Source: Ravibacter sp964559125
Lineage (GTDB): Bacteria; Bacteroidota; Bacteroidia; Cytophagales; Spirosomataceae
DNA: 64,000 nucleotides
Direction of reading: 5' to 3'
Assembly (NCBI GenBank): GCA_964559125.1
Contig: CAZLGW010000029.1
Location: forward strand, 1 to 64,000
The notes below the pieces were generated by a model that was given only the letters and a program-made list of their open reading frames with translations, was not told where the DNA came from and made no database searches. The position numbers and the translations under genes were made by a program. The stretch's first letter is position 1. Every line of letters starts with the position of its first letter. Positions 54,901-63,800 of the stretch are shown one piece after another.

Positions 54901-55059
54901 CTGTACACCAGTGTGGATAATGTATTCATGCATGATCATTACCACGGTAATCCGCAAACCGGCAATCATGCGAATTCAAGCCTGACCCCCAATATCGATA
55001 GCGGCACAAGCTACCCACTGGCGACTACCTGGACTTTTGGCCTAAGTGTTAAATTCTAA
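51958..55059 (+). CDS. SusC/RagA TonB-dependent transporter, no STN domain (PUL 3)
   Basis: A 1033-residue transporter. Signal about 1-37, then the carboxypeptidase-regulatory-like domain (about 43-125, VSGRVTSAGNGEALPGVNVVV), LEQVVVIGYGSQKST, plug and barrel ending TWTFGLSVKF. Unlike the SusC of PULs 1 and 2 it lacks an STN domain, which fits control by a cytoplasmic GntR protein and not by a sigma/FecR pair. A second ATG 3 bases downstream is equally possible as the start. SusD starts 10 bases after the stop. Confidence 0.96.
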   Translation: MMKPARLLLRKGWKNRLQIFVAGIMVSLCSLDICLAQAGDRQQVSGRVTSAGNGEALPGVNVVVKGSTTGTVTDVSGNYRIEVSGNNPVLVFSFIGFEQQETEVNRRSVIDVRLEADIQSLEQVVVIGYGSQKSTRVTAAIASIKAADLEERPVGRLDQALMGKLAGVQVQQTSGSPGKSLDVKVRGTSSINFSNTPLYVVDGFPISGDLNNLNTQDIESIEVLKDAASAAIYGSRGANGVVLITTKAGKEGKPVIQFDVSHGLQTRFSRYDVLNRDEWIEYAIEERNNSWVLQGGNASDPNSARPNSNYWIDPVWLTDPGSLPDNDWQDIVDRTASVSNYQLSASASNDKFKYYISGNYFNQDGIIVGSDFRRMNFRANVESKLSKIVNVGINLSAGTSVRNDPRADWNGGPVSRSHIMPPVVGITQQTENGGYYPYVLSALINPLAMLNEYTNEMKSKQFLVNTYADVFLARGLKLRSSFGTEQRSEETLYFIPNNINRNNGAQATASNSVFESYLTEQLLTYKLTKSAWDLDLLGGFSYQEAKSGNWTLTKSGFADDEVRTLNAGTVLNSGSSDKTLWNLMSFFGRANFSFRDKYMLAATIRRDGSSRFGRDNRWGWFPSASAGWRVLEEPFMQDISWLSEMKLRASYGVAGNNNIGNFASIGTLGASNYVISASQQKIPGYSPSSFSNTMLGWEKTTTTDIGVDLGIFRNRLQVAFDYYVADTKDLLLNVQIPEVTGYTTALQNIGKVRNRGVELELTSLNIDKAFKWTSSFNISANRNKVLELGPDGSPVYGTNEGYRVTITQIGKPIGSYYMLEQEGVFMNQEELDSHPHYLRQNVGDIKYRDYNQDGVINQDDIHIVGDAFPDYFWGFRNTFSYKGFDLSVFMDGQQGVNILNIGSRSNMQSRQNVWGMWRDRWRSPENPGNGMVPRAAVTDNMTTASSFWLFDGSYWAIRNITLGYNVPSALTGKVNWLNGIRLYTSVDNVFMHDHYHGNPQTGNHANSSLTPNIDSGTSYPLATTWTFGLSVKF

Positions 55060-55069
55060 CCGAAAAAAG

Positions 55070-56530
55070 ATGAAACGGATACTATTTGCATTATTACTGG
55101 CCTATCTGTCGGGCTGCGATACACTCGATCTGGTGCCGGTATCACAAAGAAGTGTGGAAGGATTTTACCGTACGCCCACGCAACTCAACCAGGCGATTAT
55201 GGGCTGCTACAACGGCCTCAGGAATGCGTTGGTCTCACAACAGTATTCCTACATGCTGACCGAATCGCGGAGCGACAATACATTTCAGAGCCTCGACTAT
55301 AACGACGGGAATATCACCCGGTTTTCCGAAACCTCGTTCCTCCCCATACTCTATACTGCGTGGAGTAATTCCTACAACAAAATCCAGCGCTGCAATAAGG
55401 TATTGGAAGAGCTTCCTAAAGTATCTTTATCGGAAGAGCTGGCCAGGCAGTATGAAGGAGAAGCGAAGTTCATCCGTGCCTTGCTGTATTTCGATATGGT
55501 CCGTTTGTGGGGAGGGGTCCCGATCGTGACCACATCGCTGACCATCTCAGAAGGCTATGCCGTGTCAAGGAGCAGCACGGAAGAGGTATACCAACAGATA
55601 GAAAAAGACCTGTCGGATGCCGCGCAGCTGCTCCCAGCTTCCTACGACAATAATAATCGCGGACGGGCTACCAGGTGGGCGGCAAAAGGCTTACTGGGGA
55701 AGGTCCTGGTCTACCAGAGCGGGTATCCCCTCAATAAAAACCGTTGGAGCGAAGCAGCCGGTGTTCTGAAAGAGGTGATCGATTCGGGACAGTTTGAATT
55801 TTTCGAAAACTACGCTGCAATCTTCAAACACGAGAACGAATGGGGAAAACAATCGGTATTTTCTCTTATATTCAAATCAGGCGCGGAAGGCGAAGGCAAC
55901 CCGTTCCCGACCCGGAACGCCCCCAATTTTGTTTCAAGAAATGAAGTACCGTTCGGAGGAAGTCCCTTTCAGTTGTTTTTATCTGCCGACCTGGTCGAAA
56001 GCTTCGAGCCCGGCGATCTGAGAAAGGAAGCTGCGATCAAATCTGAATGGACACATACTTCCGGGGAAGTGATGACAACCATGCCTTTCAGCCGAAAATA
56101 CCTCGACGGCCCCGTGGCAGCTGCCAATGACTGGGATATTAACTGGATAGTGTTACGATACGACGACGTGCTGATGCTGTATGCCGAAAGTCTCAACGAG
56201 ATAGGATATGATGCGAACGGTGAAGCCTTCAGCATTCTCAACCGCATCAGGCAACGGGCCGGCGTGGAGCCTAAAACAGCGGCAGAAATAAACAATCAGC
56301 AGGCATACCGGCTATGGATTGAAAACGAAAGGCGATGGGAATTCTGCTTCGAGAACCAGCGGTGGTTTGATCTTGTCCGCACCGACCGGGCCCTGGAGGT
56401 CATGACGAGATTCCTCAAAAGCTACGGGCTCGAAGCCGCCATGCAGTCGAGAGACAGGTACTATTACCCGGTCCCCCGGTCGGCCATAGATATCAACCCG
56501 AAGCTCGCCCAGAATCCCGGATACGAATAA
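55070..56530 (+). CDS. SusD/RagB family lipoprotein (PUL 3)
   Basis: A 486-residue protein started at ATG 55070 (MKRILFALLLAYLSGC16), where the lipoprotein signal begins; a GTG 24 bases earlier overlaps the susC end and is unlikely. Family marks: AKFIRALLYFDMVRLWGGVP, NRIRQRAG, WIENERRWEFCFENQRWFDLVRTD and the end YYPVPRSAIDINPKLAQNPGYE. It partners the SusC encoded just upstream. An FAD oxidoreductase follows after 81 bases, as at the window start. Confidence 0.96.
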   Translation: MKRILFALLLAYLSGCDTLDLVPVSQRSVEGFYRTPTQLNQAIMGCYNGLRNALVSQQYSYMLTESRSDNTFQSLDYNDGNITRFSETSFLPILYTAWSNSYNKIQRCNKVLEELPKVSLSEELARQYEGEAKFIRALLYFDMVRLWGGVPIVTTSLTISEGYAVSRSSTEEVYQQIEKDLSDAAQLLPASYDNNNRGRATRWAAKGLLGKVLVYQSGYPLNKNRWSEAAGVLKEVIDSGQFEFFENYAAIFKHENEWGKQSVFSLIFKSGAEGEGNPFPTRNAPNFVSRNEVPFGGSPFQLFLSADLVESFEPGDLRKEAAIKSEWTHTSGEVMTTMPFSRKYLDGPVAAANDWDINWIVLRYDDVLMLYAESLNEIGYDANGEAFSILNRIRQRAGVEPKTAAEINNQQAYRLWIENERRWEFCFENQRWFDLVRTDRALEVMTRFLKSYGLEAAMQSRDRYYYPVPRSAIDINPKLAQNPGYE

Positions 56531-56611
56531 CCGGCCGGAATTTATTTTTCAAAAACATCACACCAGTCCCGGCAGTACTTTCCTGTCCGGGACGACTTTA
56601 AAACAATAAAA

Positions 56612-58411
56612 ATGATTTTAATAGAAGCAGAGAATTTTGATAATCCGGGCGGATGGGTTATTGATCAGCAGTTTATGGACCAGATGGGATCGCCGTTCCT
56701 GATGGCGCACGGACTGGGCATCCCGGTAGCAGACGCTACTACGAAGGTCCGGTTTGATACCCCCGGAACCTACCACGTCTGGGTGCGTACGCGCGACTGG
56801 GCGGGCCCCTGGAAAACGGATGAAAGAAGAAGGCAGGCTCCTATGGAAGATTACCCGGGACGTTTTACGCTCAGCATCAATGGCAGTTACCTCGAAACGG
56901 TTTTCGGCACCGGCGAAGCGGACTGGCACTGGCAATACGGCGGCACGGCGGACATACCGGAAGGACAGGTCGAAATTGCGCTGCATGACCTGACAGGCTT
57001 CAACGGAAGGTGCGACGCCATCATATTCACCACCGGTAAAGCCCCGGCCCTCCCCGACAACGGCCCTGAGCTCCGGGCGCTGCGGAGAAAATTACTCGGC
57101 TTTGACGGTGAGCCGCCCAAAGCCGGGCAGTTTGACCTCGTGGTGGCTGGTGGCGGCATTGCCGGCATATGCACGGCTGTCTCGGCCGCCCGGCAAGGTC
57201 TCAGGGTAGCGCTTATCCACAACCGGCCGGTCGTAGGGGGCAATAACAGTTCTGAGGTAAGGGTACAGCTCGGTGGGAAAGTGAACCTGCCGCCTTACCC
57301 TCAGCTCGGGAACCTCGTCAACGAGCTGGACCCTCAACAAGGCCAGAACGCGCGACCGGCGGCCGAATATAAAGACTACCTGAAACTGGATCTTGTTCAG
57401 AACCAGGAAGGTTTGGAACTGTTTCTGAATACCCAGGTTACCGAAGCCCTGGTGGAAGGCAACACCATCAGGAGGATTGAAACCCAGCATGTCAGGACCG
57501 GCCAAAGACTGTACTTCGAAGCCCCGTTGTTTGTTGACTGTACAGGAGATGCCAACCTGGGCTACCTGGCAGGTGCTGATTTTCGCATGGGACGCGAGTC
57601 GAGGGCCGAGACGGGCGAATCGATAGCGCCGGAAGAAGCCGACCAGATGACGATGGGCAGCTCGGTTATGTGGTATTCGGTCGAGGAAGAGGGTAAGAGC
57701 TTTACCTTCCCCGAAACCAGCTGGGCGCTGCAATTTACCGACAAGACAAGCCAGAAGGCCAGGAAAGGCGACTGGGACTGGGAGACCGGTCTGGGCAGGG
57801 ACCAGATCAAAGAATTCGAGTATATTCGCGACTATGGCTTGCGGGCGGTATTCGGTAACTGGTCATTCCTTAAAAACAAAAGCCAGCTGCAGGAAGACTT
57901 CCGGAGCCGCCGGCTTGAATGGGTAGCCTATATAGCAGGTAAAAGAGAATCCCGGCGCCTGATGGGCGATGTGATCCTTCAGCAGCAGGACATCGACAAC
58001 AGCACCGTCTTCCCCGATGCAGCTGTGACCACAACCTGGTCCATAGACCTCCATCATCCGAAAATTATCCCGGATTTTCCCGACGAACCTTTCAGGGCAA
58101 GGTGTGTGAAAACCAAAATAGAGCCTTATGCGATCCCTTACCGGTGTTTTTATTCCCGGAATATCAACAACCTGATGATGGCCGGCCGTAACATCAGCGT
58201 CACGCATGTGGCCCTGGGCACCGTAAGGGTCATGAAAACCACCGGGATGATGGGCGAGGTAGTCGGGATGGCCGTTTCGCTATGCATAAAACACCGGATT
58301 ACGCCCCGTGATGTTTTCCGGCAGTATCTTGATGAACTGAAGAATTTATTAAGTAAAGGAGTCCCGTCCGCGTGTCAGCAGGAAGCGCTTACAGAGAAGC
58401 TGGAGTTATGA
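56612..58411 (+). CDS. FAD-dependent oxidoreductase with N-terminal carbohydrate-binding-like domain
   Basis: A 599-residue protein without a signal peptide. Residues 1-135 form a beta-sandwich (IEAENFDNPGGW, YHVWVRTRDWAGPW, EIALHDLTGFNGRCDAIIFT) like those found in golvesin/CBM-type domains. The FAD domain follows (about 172 on): FDLVVAGGGIAGICTAVSAA and HNRPVVGGNNSSEVRVQLGG. It is of the FAD_oxidored type. It overlaps the symporter start by ATGA (58408-58411), so translation is coupled. Likely oxidises a glycan-derived unit; substrate unknown. Confidence 0.85.
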   Translation: MILIEAENFDNPGGWVIDQQFMDQMGSPFLMAHGLGIPVADATTKVRFDTPGTYHVWVRTRDWAGPWKTDERRRQAPMEDYPGRFTLSINGSYLETVFGTGEADWHWQYGGTADIPEGQVEIALHDLTGFNGRCDAIIFTTGKAPALPDNGPELRALRRKLLGFDGEPPKAGQFDLVVAGGGIAGICTAVSAARQGLRVALIHNRPVVGGNNSSEVRVQLGGKVNLPPYPQLGNLVNELDPQQGQNARPAAEYKDYLKLDLVQNQEGLELFLNTQVTEALVEGNTIRRIETQHVRTGQRLYFEAPLFVDCTGDANLGYLAGADFRMGRESRAETGESIAPEEADQMTMGSSVMWYSVEEEGKSFTFPETSWALQFTDKTSQKARKGDWDWETGLGRDQIKEFEYIRDYGLRAVFGNWSFLKNKSQLQEDFRSRRLEWVAYIAGKRESRRLMGDVILQQQDIDNSTVFPDAAVTTTWSIDLHHPKIIPDFPDEPFRARCVKTKIEPYAIPYRCFYSRNINNLMMAGRNISVTHVALGTVRVMKTTGMMGEVVGMAVSLCIKHRITPRDVFRQYLDELKNLLSKGVPSACQQEALTEKLEL

Positions 58412-60000
58412 TGAGCTTTATCCGAAATACCTTTTTCCTGGTCTGCTTCGGCGTAGTCCTTTCCGGATGCGGTAAAACGCCCGATCGGCAGGAAGCATAC
58501 GTACCTGACAGCGAAGCCCTGGAAAAACTTGACTGGGCTGTAATAATCGCTTACGGGATCCTGATGCTCTGGATAGGTTTCTATTATTCAAGACGCAACA
58601 AAACCCGCGAAGATTACCTGCTGGGCGGGCGAAAGATGAACCCTCTCGCGGTCGGTATTTCCTTATTTGCAACCTTGCTTAGTACGCTGAGCTATCTTTC
58701 CTACCCGGGGGAGATGATCAAGAACGGCCCGGTCATATTTGCCGGTATGTTTGCATTCCCCTTTGTTTACTACGTGGCCGGCTGGTGGTTAATCCCCCGG
58801 ATCATGAAGATGAACGTAACGAGCGCCTATGAAATCCTTGAGAGGAAATTCGGGCTATCGGCCAGGATGATGGCGACGTTTATGTTCCTTTCCCTGAGAT
58901 TTCTCTGGATGGCTACCATTATCTATGTAACAGTAGAAATAGCACTATTCTCAGTAGTCCCTTTTGACAAATCCTACGCGTTGCCCATAGGGATAGTCCT
59001 GATGCTGATCACTATCGTGTATACCGCAATGGGTGGACTGAAAGCAGTTGTCGTAACGGATGTGCTGCAATCAATCGTATTCCTCGGAGGCGCTCTTATC
59101 AGCATATTACTTGTATGCTATCACTTCGGCTCCTTCACTTCGTGGTTTCCCAGCGAGTGGCCAGCCGTGTGGGAGGCCCCCCGCTACGGTTTCGATGCCA
59201 GGGAACGGACAACGGTAGGGAATGCCATGCTTATGCTGTTTGTTTGGTACATCTGTACGACGGGCTCCGACCAGATGGCCATTCAACGATACCTGGCCAC
59301 CAAAGACATTAAGGCCGCCAGAAAATCGCTCAGGGTATCGCTATACACCAATCTACTGGCTAAATGTCTCCTGGGACTCGTAGGACTGGCCGTCTTTGCA
59401 TTTTTCAATGACAACCAGCACCTGCTGGCCGAGGGGAAAACACTACAGGAGCAGGCAGATACCCTGTTTCCCCGCTTCATCCTGGTCGGTCTTCCCGTCG
59501 GACTATCCGGGCTTGTCGTAGCAGGTCTGCTGGCTGCGGCCATGTCGAGCCTTTCTTCCGGTATCAATTCCGTTTCCTCCGTCATATCCGAAGATATCAT
59601 AGAACGGTTCAGGACTTCTGTTTCCAGCAGGGAAGGGTTGCTCAGACAGGTAAAACTGCTCTCTTACTTTACAGGTGGGCTCGTCATGTTGTTGAGCATC
59701 TTTATCGGGAACGTGGAAGGCAACCTTTTCGATGTCATTAACAAGGTCGTCAACCTTCTGGTCGGCCCGCTTTTTGTTTTGTTTTTCCTGGCTCTGTTCG
59801 TACCATTCTCTACTTCCTCCGGGGCGATCCTGGGTGGGATCCTCTCCGTTATTGCAGCCTGTGCGGTAGCGTTTTACGGCATATTCAACATTACGGTATT
59901 CTGGATATTACCGCTTTCACTGCTGGTAGGGGTAGTCTCCGGAACACTGGTCAGTCTTATAGAAATGAACTTTATCAAATCAAAAAATCATGCGGAATAG
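58408..60000 (+). CDS. Sodium:solute symporter (SSS) with lipoprotein-like signal
   Basis: A 530-residue inner-membrane symporter started at ATG 58408 in the ATGA overlap (58411 also possible). An unusual feature is a lipobox, VVLSGC21, before the first hydrophobic helix. The transport part begins LDWAVIIAYGILMLWIGFYYSRR and continues with about 13 segments; SSLSSGINSVSSVI is the conserved sodium-site motif region. SSS proteins have a periplasmic N-terminus, which agrees with lipidation there. It would import the sugar processed by the neighbouring enzymes. The aldolase start overlaps its stop by 11 bases. Confidence 0.9.
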   Translation: MMSFIRNTFFLVCFGVVLSGCGKTPDRQEAYVPDSEALEKLDWAVIIAYGILMLWIGFYYSRRNKTREDYLLGGRKMNPLAVGISLFATLLSTLSYLSYPGEMIKNGPVIFAGMFAFPFVYYVAGWWLIPRIMKMNVTSAYEILERKFGLSARMMATFMFLSLRFLWMATIIYVTVEIALFSVVPFDKSYALPIGIVLMLITIVYTAMGGLKAVVVTDVLQSIVFLGGALISILLVCYHFGSFTSWFPSEWPAVWEAPRYGFDARERTTVGNAMLMLFVWYICTTGSDQMAIQRYLATKDIKAARKSLRVSLYTNLLAKCLLGLVGLAVFAFFNDNQHLLAEGKTLQEQADTLFPRFILVGLPVGLSGLVVAGLLAAAMSSLSSGINSVSSVISEDIIERFRTSVSSREGLLRQVKLLSYFTGGLVMLLSIFIGNVEGNLFDVINKVVNLLVGPLFVLFFLALFVPFSTSSGAILGGILSVIAACAVAFYGIFNITVFWILPLSLLVGVVSGTLVSLIEMNFIKSKNHAE

Positions 60001-60805
60001 CAGGACACTCGCCAAGTGGCGGGCAGGGAAGCCGGTATTGGGCACCACCCTGCATTTTAACGATCCCTCAGTGTACGAAATGGCCGGTCTCCTGGGCTTC
60101 GACCTGATCTGGATGGACCTGGAGCATCACGCCCACAGCCTGGAAACAGCCGCCAACCTGATGAGAGCCGCCAGGGTAGGCGGGGCCGATATCCTGGCAA
60201 GGCCTGCAAAAGGCGAGTTTTTAAGGGCTGCAAGGTTGCTGGAAGCCGGTGCCAACGGTATCATCTACCCGAGGTGTACATCTGCCGGGGAAGCGGCCGA
60301 GCTGGTTCAGAACCTGAAATTTCCGCCGGCAGGCATACGTGGTCTCGACGGTTCAGGCGCAGATATGCCTTACGGGATGATCCCGCTCACGGACTATCTC
60401 CGGCAAGCTAACCGCGAAACATTTATTCTTGTACAGGTAGAAGACCCCGTCGGGCTGGAAAACGCGGAAGCCATTGCCGGTGTCGAAGGGATCGATATGC
60501 TTTTCTTCGGACCGGGAGACTATAGTGTACAGGCAGGATTTCCCGGTGATTTCGAAAACCCCGGATACTACGACGCGGTCCGGAAGGTGGCAAGTGCGGC
60601 AAAAGCGGCAGGAAAATGGTGGGGTACTCCTGCTTTTTCGCCGGAACATGCCCGCAAGTTGCTGGACATGGGCGCGATGCTGGTCACCAGGGCCGGCGAT
60701 ATAACATTGCTGCGGCTGGCTCTGACGAAGCTGAAAGAGGATTTCAAACCTCTGGGATTTACGTTTAACGATGATCCTTCACGAAACGCGGGGCTTGGGT
60801 TGTAG
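59990..60805 (+). CDS. HpcH/HpaI-family aldolase (2)
   Basis: A 271-residue paralogue of the aldolase at 43376. Conserved segments are WMDLEHHAHSL, ARPAKGEF, ANGIIYPRCTS, LVQVEDPVGLENAEAIA and DMLFFGPGDYSVQ. It starts inside the symporter gene (11-base overlap), so it is translationally coupled to the transporter. It should cleave a 2-keto-3-deoxy acid imported by the symporter. It ends PUL 3. Confidence 0.9.
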   Translation: MRNSRTLAKWRAGKPVLGTTLHFNDPSVYEMAGLLGFDLIWMDLEHHAHSLETAANLMRAARVGGADILARPAKGEFLRAARLLEAGANGIIYPRCTSAGEAAELVQNLKFPPAGIRGLDGSGADMPYGMIPLTDYLRQANRETFILVQVEDPVGLENAEAIAGVEGIDMLFFGPGDYSVQAGFPGDFENPGYYDAVRKVASAAKAAGKWWGTPAFSPEHARKLLDMGAMLVTRAGDITLLRLALTKLKEDFKPLGFTFNDDPSRNAGLGL

Positions 60806-60870
60806 AGGTTCAGAAAAATCCTATATTGTCGGCGCTCTACCCTTGGACTGTGTTTTGGCGAGTGTCTGTT

Positions 60871-63800
60871 ATGAATTATTTATGGATTCCAATCCGTTTG
60901 ATCTGCCTGGTGTTTCTGCCCGGTTTTTTTCCATTCCCTGTTTTATTTGCGCAACCTTTTCAACTGCCTCATTATGAGCACATAACTGACAAAACCGGGT
61001 TGCCACAGGCGCATGTGTCTTCGATTGCCCGGGACACGAAAGGATTTATCTGGATGGCGACGCTGGACGGCTTTTGCCGCTATGACGGAGACCGCTTCAG
61101 GCTATTTCAGCACTTCCCGGCAGATTCTTCGGGTTTGCCGGAGCCCGGGGTCATCGGCATACAACCTGATGGAAACGGGAAGCTATGGATCCAAACCTTC
61201 AGAGAGCTAAGCCTGTTCGATCCCGTAAAAGAGACATTTTTCCACCTGACGCACCAATCTTTTTATAAAAAACACCTTCGATACCGTCCCCGGATAATTC
61301 ATCCCGGCCGAAACCACCGTATCTGGCTGTCCAACCAGGACGGGTTGTCTGTGGTAGATCTCCCGGCCCGGCGCGTAACCACCTTCCGCCATGAACCGGA
61401 CAACCCACATTCGTTGAGCAAAAACGAAATTGAAGCGATCCTGGAAGACCGTAACGGTATGGTGTGGGTGGCAACCAACGGCGGTGGACTTGGTATGCTG
61501 GATGAAAAAACAGGCAGGTTTACGCACTACCGCGCCCAATCCGATAAACCAGGTGGGCTGCCTGAAAACAGGTTGCTTGGATTGTACGAAAGACCCGACG
61601 GAAGCCTGTTGGTTTCATCCGTGGGGTACGTCACGATCCTGAACCCTGCAACCGGGCAACTGAAATCATACCCCTTGCCGCCCTCAAAATCGGAGGAGGG
61701 AGGGTCCCGGTTTGCCGCCGATAGCAAGGGGAACGTCTTCTTTGCCCAGAGCGGAAATCTATACCGGTTTAATGATCGGGAGGGAGTTGCGTGTATCCGG
61801 GAGACAACTTCACCGGCCTCCGGTATCATAAGCGTTTTGACCGACCGCTCGGATGTGCTTTGGGTAGGGACATCCGGTGAGGGAGTCTATAAATTTAATC
61901 TCAAAGCAAACCTGTTTTATACCCGGACCTACGAGCGCAATTTTCATACCGACCTGCTGAAATACGGGATCGGGCTGCCGGAAGGAGAAATACCTGCTTT
62001 TTCCGCTGAAAATTCATCCTATCACTTCCGGTACGCCCTCGACCGGCAAGACCGTGTATGGTTCAATGTGGGAAGCTCCCCATTCTATTGTGCAGACCCG
62101 GAGACCAGGAAAGTAACAAAAATCCCGTTTCCGATTCCGGTTGAAAATAACTATCCGTTATCGCCCGTACCGATGGCTACCGATCCCGCAGGGAAGGTAT
62201 GGGTCTTGTATGATTCGCTGGCGATGTGGTACGACGAGCCCAGTAAAAAATGGGAAACGTTCCCGCACCTGATCCGGTTTCCGGATTCGGGTAAACAACC
62301 CCGCAGTGCCTGGAAGCCTACCCACAAGCTTCATTTTGTGGTAGATGAGGCCGCATTGTGGGTGGCGACCGATAACAGGGGAGTCTACCGGATCGATCGC
62401 CGTACGGGCGCACAGCAACATTATTTCAATGATCCGGCAGATCCGGAGTCTTTGAGCAGTGATCTACTGTTTTGCCTTTTCCAGGATACTGACGAGCCCG
62501 ACATCCTGTGGGTAGGCACATTTGGCTCCGGGCTGTGCCGTTTCAATAAAAAAACGGGCAAATCCCGGGTTTTTACTACCCGCGACGGACTTCCCAATAA
62601 TGTTATCTATGCAGCCATTCCGGATCGTCGCGGGAAGATATGGATAGCGACCAACCGGGGCCTCTGCCGTATGGACAGGAAAACATTTGCAAAAAGGACG
62701 TTTACAAGAGAAAACGGGCTGCTCGCCGACGAATTTAACCGGTCCCACTTCCTGTATCTCCCAAACGGCCGCATCCTGCTCGGGGGCCTGGAGGGCATCA
62801 CTTCATTTTATCCTGAAGAGATCCTGGACGATTCGTATCAGCCGGAAACCGAGATCACAGGCATCCGTGTCAACAACGAAGCAGTAACGCCGGGGCCCTC
62901 ATCCCTGATCGACTCCCTGTCGCTGCAGCAGCTCACCGGGCTAAAGCTGAAGCACGACCAGAACTCCCTGACCATAGAGTTTGCAGGGCTTCAATACAAC
63001 AGCTTTAAAAGCATAGGCTATCGTTTTCAGCTGGAAGGATTGGACAAAGACTGGATACAGGCGCAACGCGGAGAAGCCACCTATACCAACCTGGATCCAG
63101 GCAGGTACCTTTTAAAATTGAATACAACCAATACTACAGGGGTTTGGAGCCCTCACGTCCGGACCTTATCCGTCGTGATTTCTCCTCCCTGGTGGGCCAA
63201 CCGGTGGGCTTACCTGGTTTATTTCATCGCGGCCCTTTACCTGGGCTATGCCCTGATCCGTCTCTATATCAGGGAGAAAGAGGCTCAGCACCTTCGCACG
63301 GTCGATGAGTTGAAGACACGCTTTTTTTCCAATATAACGCATGATTTCCGCACACCGCTTACACTCATTCTGGGGCCTGTCCGGCAATTGAAAGCGGCCA
63401 CAGACGAGGAAACGATCGGTCATAGCAGGCAGCAGCTCGACACTATAGAACGCAATGCCGGGCAATTGCTGCAACTGGTAAACCAGCTGCTGGATCTGTC
63501 GAAGCTGGAAGCCGGCGCACTACCGGTGGAAACTGTAAGGGAGAATCTCATGAATTTTGCGGGGAAGCTGATCTTATCCTTTCAGTATCAGGCAGATGAA
63601 AAGGGGATCCGGTTGGTTTTCGAATCCTCCGGGGCAGACCGGGAGTACAGCTTTGATGCCGGAAAGCTCGAGCGGATCCTGTACAACCTGGTAGCCAACG
63701 CGTTAAAGTTTACCAGGGCGGGAGGGAAAATTGAAGTCGGCCTGTCGGGTACGGAAGATGGAATAGACGTCAGGATAGCCGACACAGGCTGCGGAATACC

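Noticed and set aside
54022..54969. Minus-strand frame of 315 codons inside PUL 3 susC
   Set aside because: The plus strand encodes a full SusC barrel here; the antisense frame has no motif or start signal.
60802..60840. GTAGAG/CTCTAC pair after the last aldolase as a terminator
   Set aside because: Only 6 pairs with a loop of 27 bases and no T-run; too weak to call.
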